A stretch of 64,000 nt of DNA from Ephemerocybe angulata (Eukaryota; Basidiomycota; Agaricomycetes; Agaricales; Psathyrellaceae). Within the stretch, counting starts at the first letter, position 1. Every line of letters starts with the position of its first letter. Shown piece after piece: positions 55,062 to 64,000 of this stretch. Location: NCBI GenBank assembly GCA_013368325.1, contig JAACJK010000060.1:372001-436000 (forward strand), written 5' to 3'. Made by a program: the position numbers and the translations under genes. The notes beneath the pieces are model-generated. The model was not told the origin of the DNA and did no database searches. It saw only the letters and a list, made by a program, of their open reading frames with translations.

Positions 55062-58000
55062 TTTCGAGATAATGATTTCTGGCCTCCGCTTCGCGCTTTC
55101 TTATATGTAGAATATCTTCCACATTTATTTCGTCATAGCACAGGCTTAGACTACCAAGTTCCACCTGAGTATCCACCATGGGTGCAGTTGTACGGGTGCT
55201 GTTACCTCCACTGGGGAGTTGAGAAATTGTCTCAACTCCCAATACCTCAAGATAGTCTTTCAGGACGGTAAGGTGGGATATTTTGTGGTAGGGGAGCCAA
55301 GTAGTGTCCCCATCCTTCCATAGTAATTCAAACCTTGCGTCTGTCTTTGAACCAGAGTGCGAAAGGATTTTCTCGACTGCGAACTCGGGCTCGACATCAG
55401 CGCCATCATATTCCCAAATCTGGGAGTCGGTCCGCCCAGGAAATAATCGGTCGTCATTGGGGACATGAATCCTCAATTTTGACGCATGGAAGACGTCATG
55501 TACTCCTCGCTGCTTCATTCTAGGGGGCAAATCGATGCGAAACGAATTGTTTCCGAAGTCCCGAATGATTTTGTAGGGGCCGATGTATTTTGGGAGGAAC
55601 TTGCGGGCTAAGCCCTTCTCAAATCGAATATTCTCCGCGGAGATATACACGAGATCATCGATGCTGAAGGGAGTAAGTTGTCGCTTTCGATTGGCATTAC
55701 GAGTCTGTTTGACTCGCGCAGCCAAGATGCTGTCGTGTGCGGCCATAATTGCATTTCGGACCTTTGTGGCAAATACACGTACACCGGGGTACTCAGATTT
55801 ATCTGCCTGGTTCCAAATAAAACTACGCGGCATCCTGCCATAGTTGAGAAAGAAGGGGGCATACCCAGTTGTCTCAGATCGAGCTGAATTAATTGCAAAC
55901 TCGATTGCTGGCAACTTGAATGCCCAGTCGCGTTGCTTGGGGCCGATACACTGACGGATCATTTGATTCATGGTTTTATTCGCTCGCTCCGTCGATCCGT
56001 CGGTTTCTGGGTGATAGGAACTCGACATCTTGAGTTTTGTACCCACCAACTTATGCAAGTGCTCCCAGAACGTGGCCGTGAACCATTTATCACGGTCACT
56101 GACTATAGTCCTGGGCATGCCGTGGTGTTTGTACACCTCGGTAAACACGAGTTCTGCAATTTCGCGAGAAGTATAATCTTCTCGGCTTGGAACAAGGTGA
56201 ACCATTCCTGTAAGCCGGTCAATGATGACCGTGATGCAATCGTAAGTCCCGTTTCGGTCAGACGAGCTTGGTAGCGGGCCAACGAAATCAATACCAATTG
56301 AATCCCATGGCTGGGAAGGTACTTCGAGGGGATGGAGCAATCCGTAAGGCTTTTGATTGCTCGATTTGGTACGTTTACATGTAATACATGACTCGCAATA
56401 GTGGGTTACGTCCCGTACCATGTCACGGTCCTTCCACCAAACATGGTCACGAAGATACGTCAACGTTTTACGTGCTCCAAGGTGAGCCAGAACTCCGTGT
56501 GCTTCTGCAATGACGAATTCTCGGAGGTTGCGGCCTTCGTAGTACACGAGCGGGATACATAGTACCCGGCGGTTCTCATTTTCCTGGTAAATAAGTCCAC
56601 TTTCAACTCGGAAGTTGCGGTAGTCCTTGGGGTGAGCGAGAATGTCTCGAAAGAACTTATCTTCGTCGTATTTTCCCCTGATGACCGAAATTAAATCAAT
56701 CCCATGTCCGTCGTGCACCATATCGACGAGCGAAGGTGGAATTGTTTCGGCGCTTGTGACGGTTTCCTTTTCGGGAACGGGCGCTTGTGGGTTAGAGTCT
56801 GTCCTCGCGCCCTCCTTTCGTTCTTGGGGGCCCCGTAGAACGAAATGGTCTCGCATGCGAGCAGCAAACTCTCGTCCTGTCTCAGGACGACCAGTCTCCG
56901 CGCCCAAGTCTCTTTTACGTGTAGACTTGGTCAAATTAATTGACTTCTCTGCGGGCGGCGTTACAGTGGGCTTCTTTTGCTTGCCCGTGACCCTAGCGTC
57001 CTTTTTCGGACTCGGGATCGAAGGTGGGGCTGGTTTAACAGCTTTCTTCACCTTTGGTTCGTCCTTCTTCTGCAACGACGCGGCCGTTGCTTGTCGAGTC
57101 CTCTCTCGAGTGACTGCATTGACCTCGAGACCCGGCGGTGGCGGCAGAACCGCCATCGCGCCCTCCTTACCAACGAGAAGGGGCATCGTGATAGCTTGTG
57201 ACTCCAAGGAGTCGTTGCTCACGATGTCGAAGTCGGTATACTCGCTGCGCGTGCGCACAGTACCAGGTGCGTCGTTCGAATAAAGCCTCGAAAGCGCATC
57301 TGACAGGATGTTCTCAGCGCCAGGGACATAGACGACCTCAAAGTCAAATGACGACATCTTTTCAAGCCAACGCGCCTGTCGACCGGACAAGTCGCGTTGA
57401 TTCAGTAAGTGTATGAGTCCCTTATGATCAGTATACCACTTAAATGATGCGCCTTGCAGGATGTCTCGATGACGCAGCATTGTCTCGATCCCGGCGAGCA
57501 TCTCGAGCTCGTGCACCGGATAGTTCTGCTGAGCTTTGTTGAGCTTTGCAGAGTAGAATGCCGCCACGCTCGCCGTCTTCCAATCGGCACCCTGGCTAAC
57601 AACCCCAGCAATACCCGTCACACAAGCATCGGTAACGACGTTGATAGGAGGGGCGGCGGGGCCGTACACAAGGGGAACACGGTGGTGGTCTCGGCAGGCG
57701 GACGCAAGAGATTTGACGTCCTCGAACGCGCGTTGGTGAGTAAAATCCCAACGAAATGGGACCTTATCACTAGTTAACCCAAATAAAATCCCCATAGGGA
57801 CTCGGACACGATCGATATCGTCAGCGAGGTAGCTCGCTGCACCCAGGAACCCCCGGAGGAGTTCACGAGAGGTCGGAGTCTTCCATTTAACCAGTGAGTC
57901 AACCTTTTCGGGGTCCATTCTAATGCCCTTGTCGGTCACGACGCGTCCTAACACCTTCATCTCCTTGCAGAGTACGTGAATCTTGTCGCGGTTTAGAAAA

Positions 58001-61000
58001 AAACTCTCTCGCTTCAAGATATCAATCACCATCTTACAGTGAGTAATGTGCTCTTCGATTGTACCCGAGTAGATTAAGATATCATCTAAGTAGATATCAA
58101 TCCACTTACCGATCCACGGCGAGAATAAACTCGTCATGATCGTCTGGAAGGTCGCAACGGCGTTGCAATCGCCTTGCTGCATGACCAGGCTGAGCATAGG
58201 ACCATCGGGAGTCGCCATAGCTGAGTGTTTGACATCCTTCGGTTCGATTCTAATTTGCTCATATGCGTCCTTACCGTCCATTATAGATCGGTATTTCGCC
58301 TTTGCAACACGACGCAAGATCCCCTCCATGTCCGGTAGAGGGCAGGTGAGTTTCTTAGTGTTCGCGTTGCGCTCTCGTAAGTCAATTACTGTACGAAGTT
58401 TGGGCGCCTCGCTGACCTTTCCCGGTTTAGGAATACACAGCATCGGCACGGCGTTGAAGCTCGTACACGGCTTCCAACGCCCAGTGCGCACGTAGTCGTT
58501 CCGTTTTTCAACCCATTGAGGCAGCAAGGGCTCGGGACACTTCGCGGCACGCCAACGGTAGTGCTTATTCTCGTCGATGATGGGAATTTGGTGGTTGATC
58601 TTTCGCAGAGGAGGTAAGCTCGTTTCACCCGCCTTCTTGCAAATGGGCTCAGCGTATGCTTTGATAACTGACCTCGCATGTTCCAGGGTGTCCTCGTATG
58701 TCGTCATAGCTTGAGACGAGAGGACCTTGACACCAGTACCCGTCATCGGAAGGGACTCGTTAGACCCGATTACGACACGCGGGGGATTAAGTCCAATCGC
58801 CGCTCGGTGCTGGTGCATGAACGGCGTTCCCAGAATCATGTCGTAGTTCTGAAGGTTAATAATATCAAAGTATCTCTGTTCTTTAATCTTCTGATACTCG
58901 AATGTGACCTTTGTACCATAGTTTACTTTAGTACGAGACCCTTGCACAGCTAACTGCACATTAAGAGGCCTGGTGAGCTCAACCTTGGGGACTTGAAGCT
59001 GGTCCGCCAGGTTACTCGACATGAAGTCGCCGAGAGATCCGGAATCGAGGAGCGCGCGCACAGGACGACCACCGACGCGAGCGACGATGGTGATAGGTTC
59101 AGGTACGTGCCTAGCTACGTCCTTACGCGCCGCCGAGTTCCGTTCTAACTCTTTGTACTTTCCAGGCGCGAATGACTGCGCCATGAGGTGTACATCGACC
59201 TCGTTCTCAGCAGGGTTGATTTGGATGGACGGGTGAGTCCATTTTTCGACAAGCGAGCCATCCAAGTGAGTCATTATTGCACACCCTCTGTGCGCAACCC
59301 ACTGCGAGCTCGTCTGACGCCAGGATTCTTTTTCCAGAATGTCGAAAATCGCGGAGACGACTCCCTCAGTGAGTTCATTGTATTCCAGATTAAAATCATC
59401 AGATCCAGATTCACTCATATCCAATGAAGCCCACAGGTCTTCGTAAGCGCGCATTAAGCGCTCGGTGTACCACACAGCAATCTTAAAGTGTCTGTCCTTC
59501 AATAAACTGGTTTTTATAGGTAACTCGAATCGTAAACAATGATCTCTGATGCTATATGTTCTAGTATCTCCATCGTAGCGAATTTCGAAGCGCCCTTCGC
59601 GCTCAAAGTCCCAATAGTTCTCTCCTGGATAAGGGCCACCTAGCGCGAGATGCGCTGCGAGCGTGTCCGCGAGACCGTCGTACACGAAGGTGTATTTCCC
59701 TTGACTTGAGGTACGCCGTCTCCGGTGGATCTTCCCGAAGCTTGAGTCGAGTTTCTCCTGATACCATTCGGTTATATTGAACTTCGGACGGCGGGCTATA
59801 TCCCAACTCAGGTAAGTGTATATGTCGAGATATAGGTCATCAGAAATCACGTACCCGCCCTCCGTCGTTTCTATAGTAAACCTAGACGTTGTCTGTGCAC
59901 CTCGTCGTCGATCCTGAGCATAGGGAGCCCCGTGAAGCAAACCACCCTCGATTTTCTCAAGTACGGGGTCACCCAACTCGAAATCCTCAAGCGCAGCGTC
60001 CTCAGTGGGCTCGGGCGAGTAGAGCATGTCTTCTACTTCGTCTGCCCAGCTCGAATATTCCGATCCACTGTCGAAATCGAGCTCGTTCAAGTCGTAGTCA
60101 TGAATAGACCATTCGCCAGTGAGTCCCATCGCATTACAGGAGACCTCGAGCTCGTGCGCTACTTGGGTTGTTTCAGCAAGTTCACGCAGTTGCTCGGCCT
60201 TGTCAGTCGAGAATTCGACACTGTAGCTCTGTATATTCGATGAGGACCCTTTGGTATTGACCGAATTCGCCTTGGGGCAATTTCTAGCCATGTGAGTGGT
60301 CGATTCCTTGCAGATGTAGCATTTTCCTTCAGCCTTGAGGCGGGCCTTCTCCTCGGCGTCGTGCTTGGACTGGCCTTTCGATTTATCTCGCCAATCCTTC
60401 CTATTCTGCTCGGTTTTATTGTGGTGACGTCTGAACTTGTCCTGGTTCGAGTTCGTATCGGTTTGCGCATTAGTTTTGCGACCGTAGAAGCTGTCACGGT
60501 TATTCTGGCCATTTTCACGGCGCTTAGGGCGATTCCTTTCGTCCCTGGGCCTGCGCTCGCGCCTCTCGCCCTCCGGGCGAACCGAGTGAGTCAAACGCCA
60601 CGCTAGCTCGGCGTTCTCAGCCTTTCTAACGATTCTTTCATAGCTCGAGCTTTCGGGAGACACCCCATCGTAACGGAGTCTCTCCTTAGTCTCAGTTCGA
60701 AGTCCACGCCAGAAATAGCGCGCTTTCTCGCGTTCTCGACGTACTCCGGTAGTCAGGAACAATTCATTCAATTGTGCAAGGTATACACGAATTTCTGAAC
60801 GTCCCTGCACCAGAGTTTCGAGCTTCTCTCGCTGCTTTTCCTTAAAATCGACGGGGAAGCTCGCGTCGAAGAGCTGTTGGAAAAAGTCGGATACTTTCCA
60901 GCTCTCAACGTTGTGCGAGACCTCCCGTGCATACCAAGTGTAAGCATGTCCTTTCAAGAAGGTAGAGAGTCGGTAAACGCGACGATTCTTAGGTATGTTT

Positions 61001-62148
61001 GCATCCTCTAGGTACATGATACAAGCTGACATGAACCTATGGAAGGATGCGATGTTGGGGCGGCCGTCATACGATTCTGGAGTGATCGGCTTCCAGGAGG
61101 TGCTCTTGGTCTTCTTGGAAGGCCTCCTGTCATCCGAAGAATCGTCTCCAGAGTCAGAATCATCGGAGGGGTCGCTGTCGGACGAATCCGATGACGAGTC
61201 CTTATCCGATTCATCCTTGCTGGAGTCCGAATCATCACCCGAGCTATCGGGGTCACTGCTATCGTAAGTAGGCTGCTTTTTTCCCTTATTGCCATCGAGC
61301 TTCTCAGTGCGCTTGAACGCATTGTTAATATAACTCTTTTTGTCGAGTTGCTCGGTGGGCTTGAGGATAGAAGACTTTTTCTTCTTGGAGGTGCGTTTCT
61401 TAGTTTTCTTACGCCCTCCAGCCGCCGAGACGGATATCATCTCGTTGACGTCCTTGGAGGCAGCGCCGCTGCGCTTCTTCAGAGCCTTGGCTCGTTCCTT
61501 GTACTTCAGACCTTGTTTGCGGTTGCGCCTTTGGCGAGCAGACTTGTCCGTCGACTCACCCTCCGAATCAGACTCCTCGTCTTTAATCCGGACACTTTTA
61601 TCGTTAGCAAGGCTTTCATACAAGACCTGTTGCGCCTCGATCTCAGAATCAGACAAATCGAGGGCACCCCAATTCTTTGGGTCAACGCCCTTACCTTTGG
61701 GCTTGGAGGGTCCCTCTCCACGAGAGGAGACCGAGTCTCGTCGCGCTCGTGCTTCGGCGCGACGTCTCTTAATGATGAGGTCCTTCTGGGACCTGGTCAA
61801 TTTGCTCTGAGCCAATTCAATTGCATTTAACTGGTCTACAGGTATACTAGCATGTCTACGTATATCATCCAGGCTCCTCGCCTTTCTGACTGAGCTAGTA
61901 GTTCCGGCATCCGACTCGTAGTCGAATGCCTTGCCCTCGACGCCTTCCTCGGCGGAGAGCACTGAGGCCTCCTCAGGTCCCGTAGGTCCTGAGGGCCCGT
62001 CGATGTCCTTTGACTCAATCGACGGGGAGGTCATGTTTGACCTCGTAGCATCAAAGGTACCAGGAAGGGAATTTTTATACTCACCTGTGTCCGCGGGTTC
62101 TTCCTCGATGGCTGGGCCACGGTTGCGAAGCTGGTAGCGGCTGGTCAT
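53860..62148 (-). CDS. Gag-Pro-Pol polyprotein of the Ty3/Gypsy element with integrase chromodomain
   Basis: One uninterrupted frame of 2762 codons. Acidic and Lys-rich leader; gag capsid-like domain from about residue 356 (SYDGRPNIASFHRFMS); CCHC knuckle CYICKESTTHMARNCP near 608; aspartic protease LLDSGSLGDF near 1034; reverse transcriptase with YLDDILIYS near 1354; RNase H (VVTDACVTG near 1506, YTDHKGLIHLL near 1571); integrase HHCC (1880-1925, HGVLAHLG to CESCITC) and DDE core (IGIDFVGPLP near 1953, IVSDRDKWF near 2019, SYHPETDGSTERANK near 2045). A chromodomain follows (EKILSHSG to TTWLPYHKI, about 2255-2290), which in related elements guides integration to modified histones. After about residue 2360 the frame overlaps the other open frame at 53772-55061 and looks low-complexity (Arg/Gln/Ser-rich), so the natural C-terminus may be shadow sequence. 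A single gag-pol frame resembles Tf1-type elements. Confidence 0.92.
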   Translation of the reverse strand: MTSRYQLRNRGPAIEEEPADTGEYKNSLPGTFDATRSNMTSPSIESKDIDGPSGPTGPEEASVLSAEEGVEGKAFDYESDAGTTSSVRKARSLDDIRRHASIPVDQLNAIELAQSKLTRSQKDLIIKRRRAEARARRDSVSSRGEGPSKPKGKGVDPKNWGALDLSDSEIEAQQVLYESLANDKSVRIKDEESDSEGESTDKSARQRRNRKQGLKYKERAKALKKRSGAASKDVNEMISVSAAGGRKKTKKRTSKKKKSSILKPTEQLDKKSYINNAFKRTEKLDGNKGKKQPTYDSSDPDSSGDDSDSSKDESDKDSSSDSSDSDPSDDSDSGDDSSDDRRPSKKTKSTSWKPITPESYDGRPNIASFHRFMSACIMYLEDANIPKNRRVYRLSTFLKGHAYTWYAREVSHNVESWKVSDFFQQLFDASFPVDFKEKQREKLETLVQGRSEIRVYLAQLNELFLTTGVRREREKARYFWRGLRTETKERLRYDGVSPESSSYERIVRKAENAELAWRLTHSVRPEGERRERRPRDERNRPKRRENGQNNRDSFYGRKTNAQTDTNSNQDKFRRHHNKTEQNRKDWRDKSKGQSKHDAEEKARLKAEGKCYICKESTTHMARNCPKANSVNTKGSSSNIQSYSVEFSTDKAEQLRELAETTQVAHELEVSCNAMGLTGEWSIHDYDLNELDFDSGSEYSSWADEVEDMLYSPEPTEDAALEDFELGDPVLEKIEGGLLHGAPYAQDRRRGAQTTSRFTIETTEGGYVISDDLYLDIYTYLSWDIARRPKFNITEWYQEKLDSSFGKIHRRRRTSSQGKYTFVYDGLADTLAAHLALGGPYPGENYWDFEREGRFEIRYDGDTRTYSIRDHCLRFELPIKTSLLKDRHFKIAVWYTERLMRAYEDLWASLDMSESGSDDFNLEYNELTEGVVSAIFDILEKESWRQTSSQWVAHRGCAIMTHLDGSLVEKWTHPSIQINPAENEVDVHLMAQSFAPGKYKELERNSAARKDVARHVPEPITIVARVGGRPVRALLDSGSLGDFMSSNLADQLQVPKVELTRPLNVQLAVQGSRTKVNYGTKVTFEYQKIKEQRYFDIINLQNYDMILGTPFMHQHRAAIGLNPPRVVIGSNESLPMTGTGVKVLSSQAMTTYEDTLEHARSVIKAYAEPICKKAGETSLPPLRKINHQIPIIDENKHYRWRAAKCPEPLLPQWVEKRNDYVRTGRWKPCTSFNAVPMLCIPKPGKVSEAPKLRTVIDLRERNANTKKLTCPLPDMEGILRRVAKAKYRSIMDGKDAYEQIRIEPKDVKHSAMATPDGPMLSLVMQQGDCNAVATFQTIMTSLFSPWIGKWIDIYLDDILIYSGTIEEHITHCKMVIDILKRESFFLNRDKIHVLCKEMKVLGRVVTDKGIRMDPEKVDSLVKWKTPTSRELLRGFLGAASYLADDIDRVRVPMGILFGLTSDKVPFRWDFTHQRAFEDVKSLASACRDHHRVPLVYGPAAPPINVVTDACVTGIAGVVSQGADWKTASVAAFYSAKLNKAQQNYPVHELEMLAGIETMLRHRDILQGASFKWYTDHKGLIHLLNQRDLSGRQARWLEKMSSFDFEVVYVPGAENILSDALSRLYSNDAPGTVRTRSEYTDFDIVSNDSLESQAITMPLLVGKEGAMAVLPPPPGLEVNAVTRERTRQATAASLQKKDEPKVKKAVKPAPPSIPSPKKDARVTGKQKKPTVTPPAEKSINLTKSTRKRDLGAETGRPETGREFAARMRDHFVLRGPQERKEGARTDSNPQAPVPEKETVTSAETIPPSLVDMVHDGHGIDLISVIRGKYDEDKFFRDILAHPKDYRNFRVESGLIYQENENRRVLCIPLVYYEGRNLREFVIAEAHGVLAHLGARKTLTYLRDHVWWKDRDMVRDVTHYCESCITCKRTKSSNQKPYGLLHPLEVPSQPWDSIGIDFVGPLPSSSDRNGTYDCITVIIDRLTGMVHLVPSREDYTSREIAELVFTEVYKHHGMPRTIVSDRDKWFTATFWEHLHKLVGTKLKMSSSYHPETDGSTERANKTMNQMIRQCIGPKQRDWAFKLPAIEFAINSARSETTGYAPFFLNYGRMPRSFIWNQADKSEYPGVRVFATKVRNAIMAAHDSILAARVKQTRNANRKRQLTPFSIDDLVYISAENIRFEKGLARKFLPKYIGPYKIIRDFGNNSFRIDLPPRMKQRGVHDVFHASKLRIHVPNDDRLFPGRTDSQIWEYDGADVEPEFAVEKILSHSGSKTDARFELLWKDGDTTWLPYHKISHLTVLKDYLEVLGVETISQLPSGGNSTRTTAPMVDTQVELGSLSLCYDEINVEDILHIRKREAEARNHYLENARIQSPSYLFSRHLREVPPSEAAVHHQGWKRSTSLRNGRGNGRHPQGTSRNHTRSSSVRPAIIRCATPAILHRRDNDVQQGHQLPCEILHPQQRWQDGSSQNPRGLDRAGLKRPIDAGPRNSRVRSNSVPTAERLLPVPASERVLPFPWLQRLLFPGSIVPALPDIRGPSRHSPVAQGRGKVPGPLGYRARAQSPSSRGKRLPRALPHQPQRPLRSRASAPAPQARVQEPRVGIRQGQGQGKGAQGTSSHLRPQHTSCHGHSAGTYHHGSSSSRHTRASARSSRTAGASHHLGLPGRSASGPVPQRGGHHDQLRFGRGARGQRDELRRSTRDDFPRVVGHRRTRQGQTASPSRHQGSTHCRRAQGTQGYEATSGREHLANHTRDSRQGRSRHSRPFPGQ

Positions 62149-62311
62149 CTTGATGCGCGTTGCTGGTTGTTGTGTGTTGTTGTTCGTCGTCGTAGTCGGA
62201 AGGCGAGGTTGATCAGACCGAGCGGATCCAGGAGGTACGAAGACGAGAGAGGGGTTTAAAAAGTTTTAAGAGTAGAGAGTAAGAGGGGGATAGTTGTGAA
62301 TGTTCAAAATA
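62149..62311 (-). other. Leader between 5' LTR and gag
   Basis: Untranslated leader of the retrotransposon, on the minus strand between the LTR end at 62312 and the start codon at 62148. No initiator-tRNA-type primer site (TGGTATC) seen. Confidence 0.6.
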
Positions 62312-62598
62312 TGTGACGAGGCAATCAATCAGTGATGAATGAAGGGGTCTCGGCACACGGGGTGAAGAACTCTCAAAGGGAATGAACAGTTGAAAACTAT
62401 ATGATTCCAGAGAAAGCTGGTCTTCCTCTGTCCAATCTACGCTACCTTATATACTACTAGGATATGATCTCATTACATAAACTATACAGGACCTCGGGGA
62501 ATGGAGAGATGGTAAGCGAGAATGGATGGAGGAAGGAGATAATGAAACGAAAGATAAGATAAGATGATTTGACTAATATGACGTGCGTAATCCTCACA
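62312..62598 (-). repeat. 5' LTR (287 bp)
   Basis: Identical to 53403-53689. Abuts the right target duplication CCACG at 62599. Because it lies in the CFEM coding strand direction, a CFEM transcript reads into it and meets a stop at 62482. Confidence 0.95.
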
Positions 62599-63218
62599 CC
62601 ACGCCACGCCTGCAGCTGATGCACCATTGTTCCCAGCGGCCGTCGAGGTAGAAGTGGCGGGCGAAGTCGTGGTGCCAGAGGTGGTGGCAGGCTTGGTGGT
62701 GGTGCCACTGGCAGGGGCGGTGGTGGTGCCGGAGGTACTAGTCGTGCCAGTGGTGGAGGCGATGGTAACGTCCGTGAGGGTCTTGGCTGGGCCAGCAGTT
62801 CCGGTTGGTGTGATTGAGACTGCAATGTTATCAGTAATCTCCGCGCGGCAGTCACGAGCGTAGACGTACGTGCACCACACTGGGTCTTCTGGATGTTCAC
62901 AGCCGCCTCAAGCTCCGTAGGGCAATGGTCTTGGATACATTTCGCAGCGTCGGCCTGGAACTGGGCGCTCGAGCAAACGCACTGGAAGTCGGCACTGTAT
63001 CATTTGAGTATATCAAAGCATAGTGTTGCGAGTTAAAGGGTAAGGGTTAGAAAGGGTATCAGGACGGATAGGAGGCTGTCGTACAATGAGGTGCAGTTGT
63101 TGGCTTTCGCAGACGCGGCGCTACAGGCAAGGATGCACGCTGAGATTCCACTCGTGTCCTGGGCGGATACGGTGGCGAGGGCTGCAGCCAGAGCGACGAG
63201 GGCGGTTTTGTAAAGCAT
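62599..63218 (-). CDS. CFEM-domain secreted protein, last exon truncated by the retrotransposon
   Basis: Cell-surface CFEM proteins bind haem or act in adhesion; role here unknown. Exons 63218-63085, 62994-62870 and 62819-62599 join in phase, the last breaking at the LTR. MLYKTALVALAAALATVSAQ is the signal peptide. The eight-cysteine CFEM pattern is complete: SACILACSAAS, NNCTS, DFQCVCSS, AKCIQDHC and TQC. A Thr/Ser/Ala stalk (TSGTTTAPASGTTTKPATTS) follows. The frame is in phase at the insertion: the natural hydrophobic tail lies severed at 53359-53397, while the disrupted gene now reads 38 codons into the LTR to a stop at 62482. The CFEM domain survives, but the GPI-anchor signal is replaced, so the product may be released, misanchored or not made. 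Cannot be called null without expression data. Confidence 0.85.
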
Positions 63219-63315
63219 TATCGTTGAGATGAACGGGGAATAAAAGTCGTGAATGTGGAACGAGGAACGTGTGGGGCCGAGAGTAGAATGCTGATAGACA
63301 GCCAACACACATGCG

Positions 63316-63327
63316 CTATATATATGG
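63316..63327 (-). promoter_or_regulatory. TATA box of the CFEM gene
   Basis: CTATATATATGG (minus strand CCATATATATAG), about 100 nt upstream of the ATG at 63218. Clear TATA element with typical spacing. Confidence 0.65.
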
Positions 63328-63811
63328 ACCCGGCGCGCCCTGGTGGGAAATGATGAACATTTCTGCCGCAGGCAACCTTTTTAATGTTTCCGGGGTTCGT
63401 GGGCGCCTAAGCACAGGGAGGTCCTTCAAGAAATGGGCGCCAATTTCAGACTGACCTGTCGAATTAGGTTTCAACACATACCGATACGCGATATAGAGGT
63501 ATAGCCGTTCAAACTATCGAACCAATCTACCTGCCCCATGACTTACAGGTATGAACATTAACAAGCCGGTGGCCCGATCTGACATGCGGCCGGGACGTGG
63601 AGTGTCCGGTGACCATGTTTCAATCGGGAATGTGGCGATCCGCCAACACCCATCTCCGACTGAAGCCAGGCCTAGGCTATGTCAAGCCCAGATACCATGA
63701 GGCACATGTATGTTCTTGAGAAAGAAGGGATTGTAATATCCCAGGTGGTGCAGTTGTTTTCAATTGGGTAAGCTGGGGACAGAGTAGGTAACATTGGCGA
63801 GGTAGAGTATA
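63328..63811. other. Intergenic, no gene seen
   Basis: Upstream of the CFEM gene and up to the tRNA. No recognisable gene or repeat. Confidence 0.55.
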
Positions 63812-63892
63812 TCGGGTATGGTGTAACGGCTAACATTGCCGCCTCTCATGCGAGTGCTCGCGGCAGCTCGGGGTTCGATTCCCCGTACCCGA
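63812..63892 (+). tRNA. tRNA-Glu (anticodon CTC), with a 10-nt intron
   Basis: Same exon sequence as the gene at 16412-16491: acceptor TCGGGTA/TACCCGA, anticodon stem GCCGC/GCGGC, T arm CGGGG/CCCCG. The anticodon-loop insertion is one base longer (TGCGAGTGCT against TCGAGTGCT). A TTTTT terminator follows 4 nt after the gene. Confidence 0.92.
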
Positions 63893-64000
63893 ATATTTTT
63901 GAACTCACTCTCACTGCGCTTCCTCCTGTGACCTGTCGCTGAGAGCTCCTGAGTGACGAGTCCGGACTCCCAATCCCGATTCTTGAATCCTCGAGGCTCG

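Larger units (their letters stand above)
53403..62598 (-). mobile_element. Full-length chromodomain Ty3/Gypsy LTR retrotransposon
   Basis: A 9.2-kb element on the minus strand with 287-bp LTRs that I read as identical base for base, starting TGTGACGAGG and ending CCTCACA, and a 5-bp target duplication CCACG on both sides (53398-53402 and 62599-62603). Between the LTRs are one long gag-pro-pol frame and an additional open frame before the 3' LTR. Identical LTRs and open frames indicate a very recent insertion. A purine-rich GGGAGGGCG precedes the 3' LTR (53690-53700, minus strand), a likely polypurine tract. I see no convincing tRNA primer site after the 5' LTR, so priming may be by a self-primer, as known for Tf1/sushi relatives. 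Confidence 0.95.

Noticed and set aside
1..64000. CRISPR arrays, bacterial operons or ribosome-binding sites
   Set aside because: Spliceosomal introns, intron-containing tRNA genes and LTR elements show a eukaryotic nuclear sequence; no regularly spaced identical short repeats with unique spacers are present.

Overview
The window looks like nuclear DNA of a filamentous basidiomycete, most likely an agaricomycete of the polypore type. Genes are cut by many 48-60 nt GT-AG introns. Two tRNA-Glu genes carry short anticodon-loop introns. The protein families (secreted short tyrosinase, macrofage-activating glycoprotein, CFEM protein, ACC-synthase-like aminotransferases, aerolysin-like protein, chromodomain Ty3/Gypsy element) are usual for mushroom-forming fungi. 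Exon joins below were checked by hand for reading phase; species placement is inference.

1-16.5 kb: ordinary single-copy genes. These are a GNAT acetyltransferase (-), a secreted tyrosinase (-), an SGNH/GDSL hydrolase (-), a KLHDC4-type kelch protein (+) and a GPI-type macrofage-activating glycoprotein (+). A 3.5-kb DNA transposon-like element follows (113-bp terminal inverted repeats, 10-bp target duplication, zinc-finger cargo gene), then a small secreted protein and tRNA-Glu.

16.5-28.7 kb: a DUF8021-type secreted protein, a peroxisomal-type 3-ketoacyl-CoA thiolase, a cytochrome P450 with a nearby C-terminal P450 relic, and a secreted C2H2-finger protein. They are interleaved with mosaic, partly inverted copies of a GNAT gene fragment and of a dispersed module that also sits upstream of the next gene family.

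28.7-50.3 kb: a head-to-tail segmental amplification. Two complete units (about 9.6 and 9.9 kb) and a third truncated one each carry an ACC-synthase-like aminotransferase gene followed by about 8 kb without a convincing gene. That 8 kb holds a degenerate 40-nt motif array and a GTC-rich block full of intron-like boundaries, both preserved in the two complete units.

50.9-64 kb: a ten-exon aerolysin-like gene, then a CFEM/GPI-type gene whose last exon is split by a complete, apparently very young chromodomain Ty3/Gypsy retrotransposon (identical 287-bp LTRs, CCACG target duplication). This element has an additional 429-codon open frame after the integrase-chromodomain region. A second tRNA-Glu closes the window.

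There is no operon logic. The secreted proteins fit an extracellular lifestyle. The P450, aminotransferase array and thiolase could be accessory metabolism, but no backbone synthase is present to prove a gene cluster.
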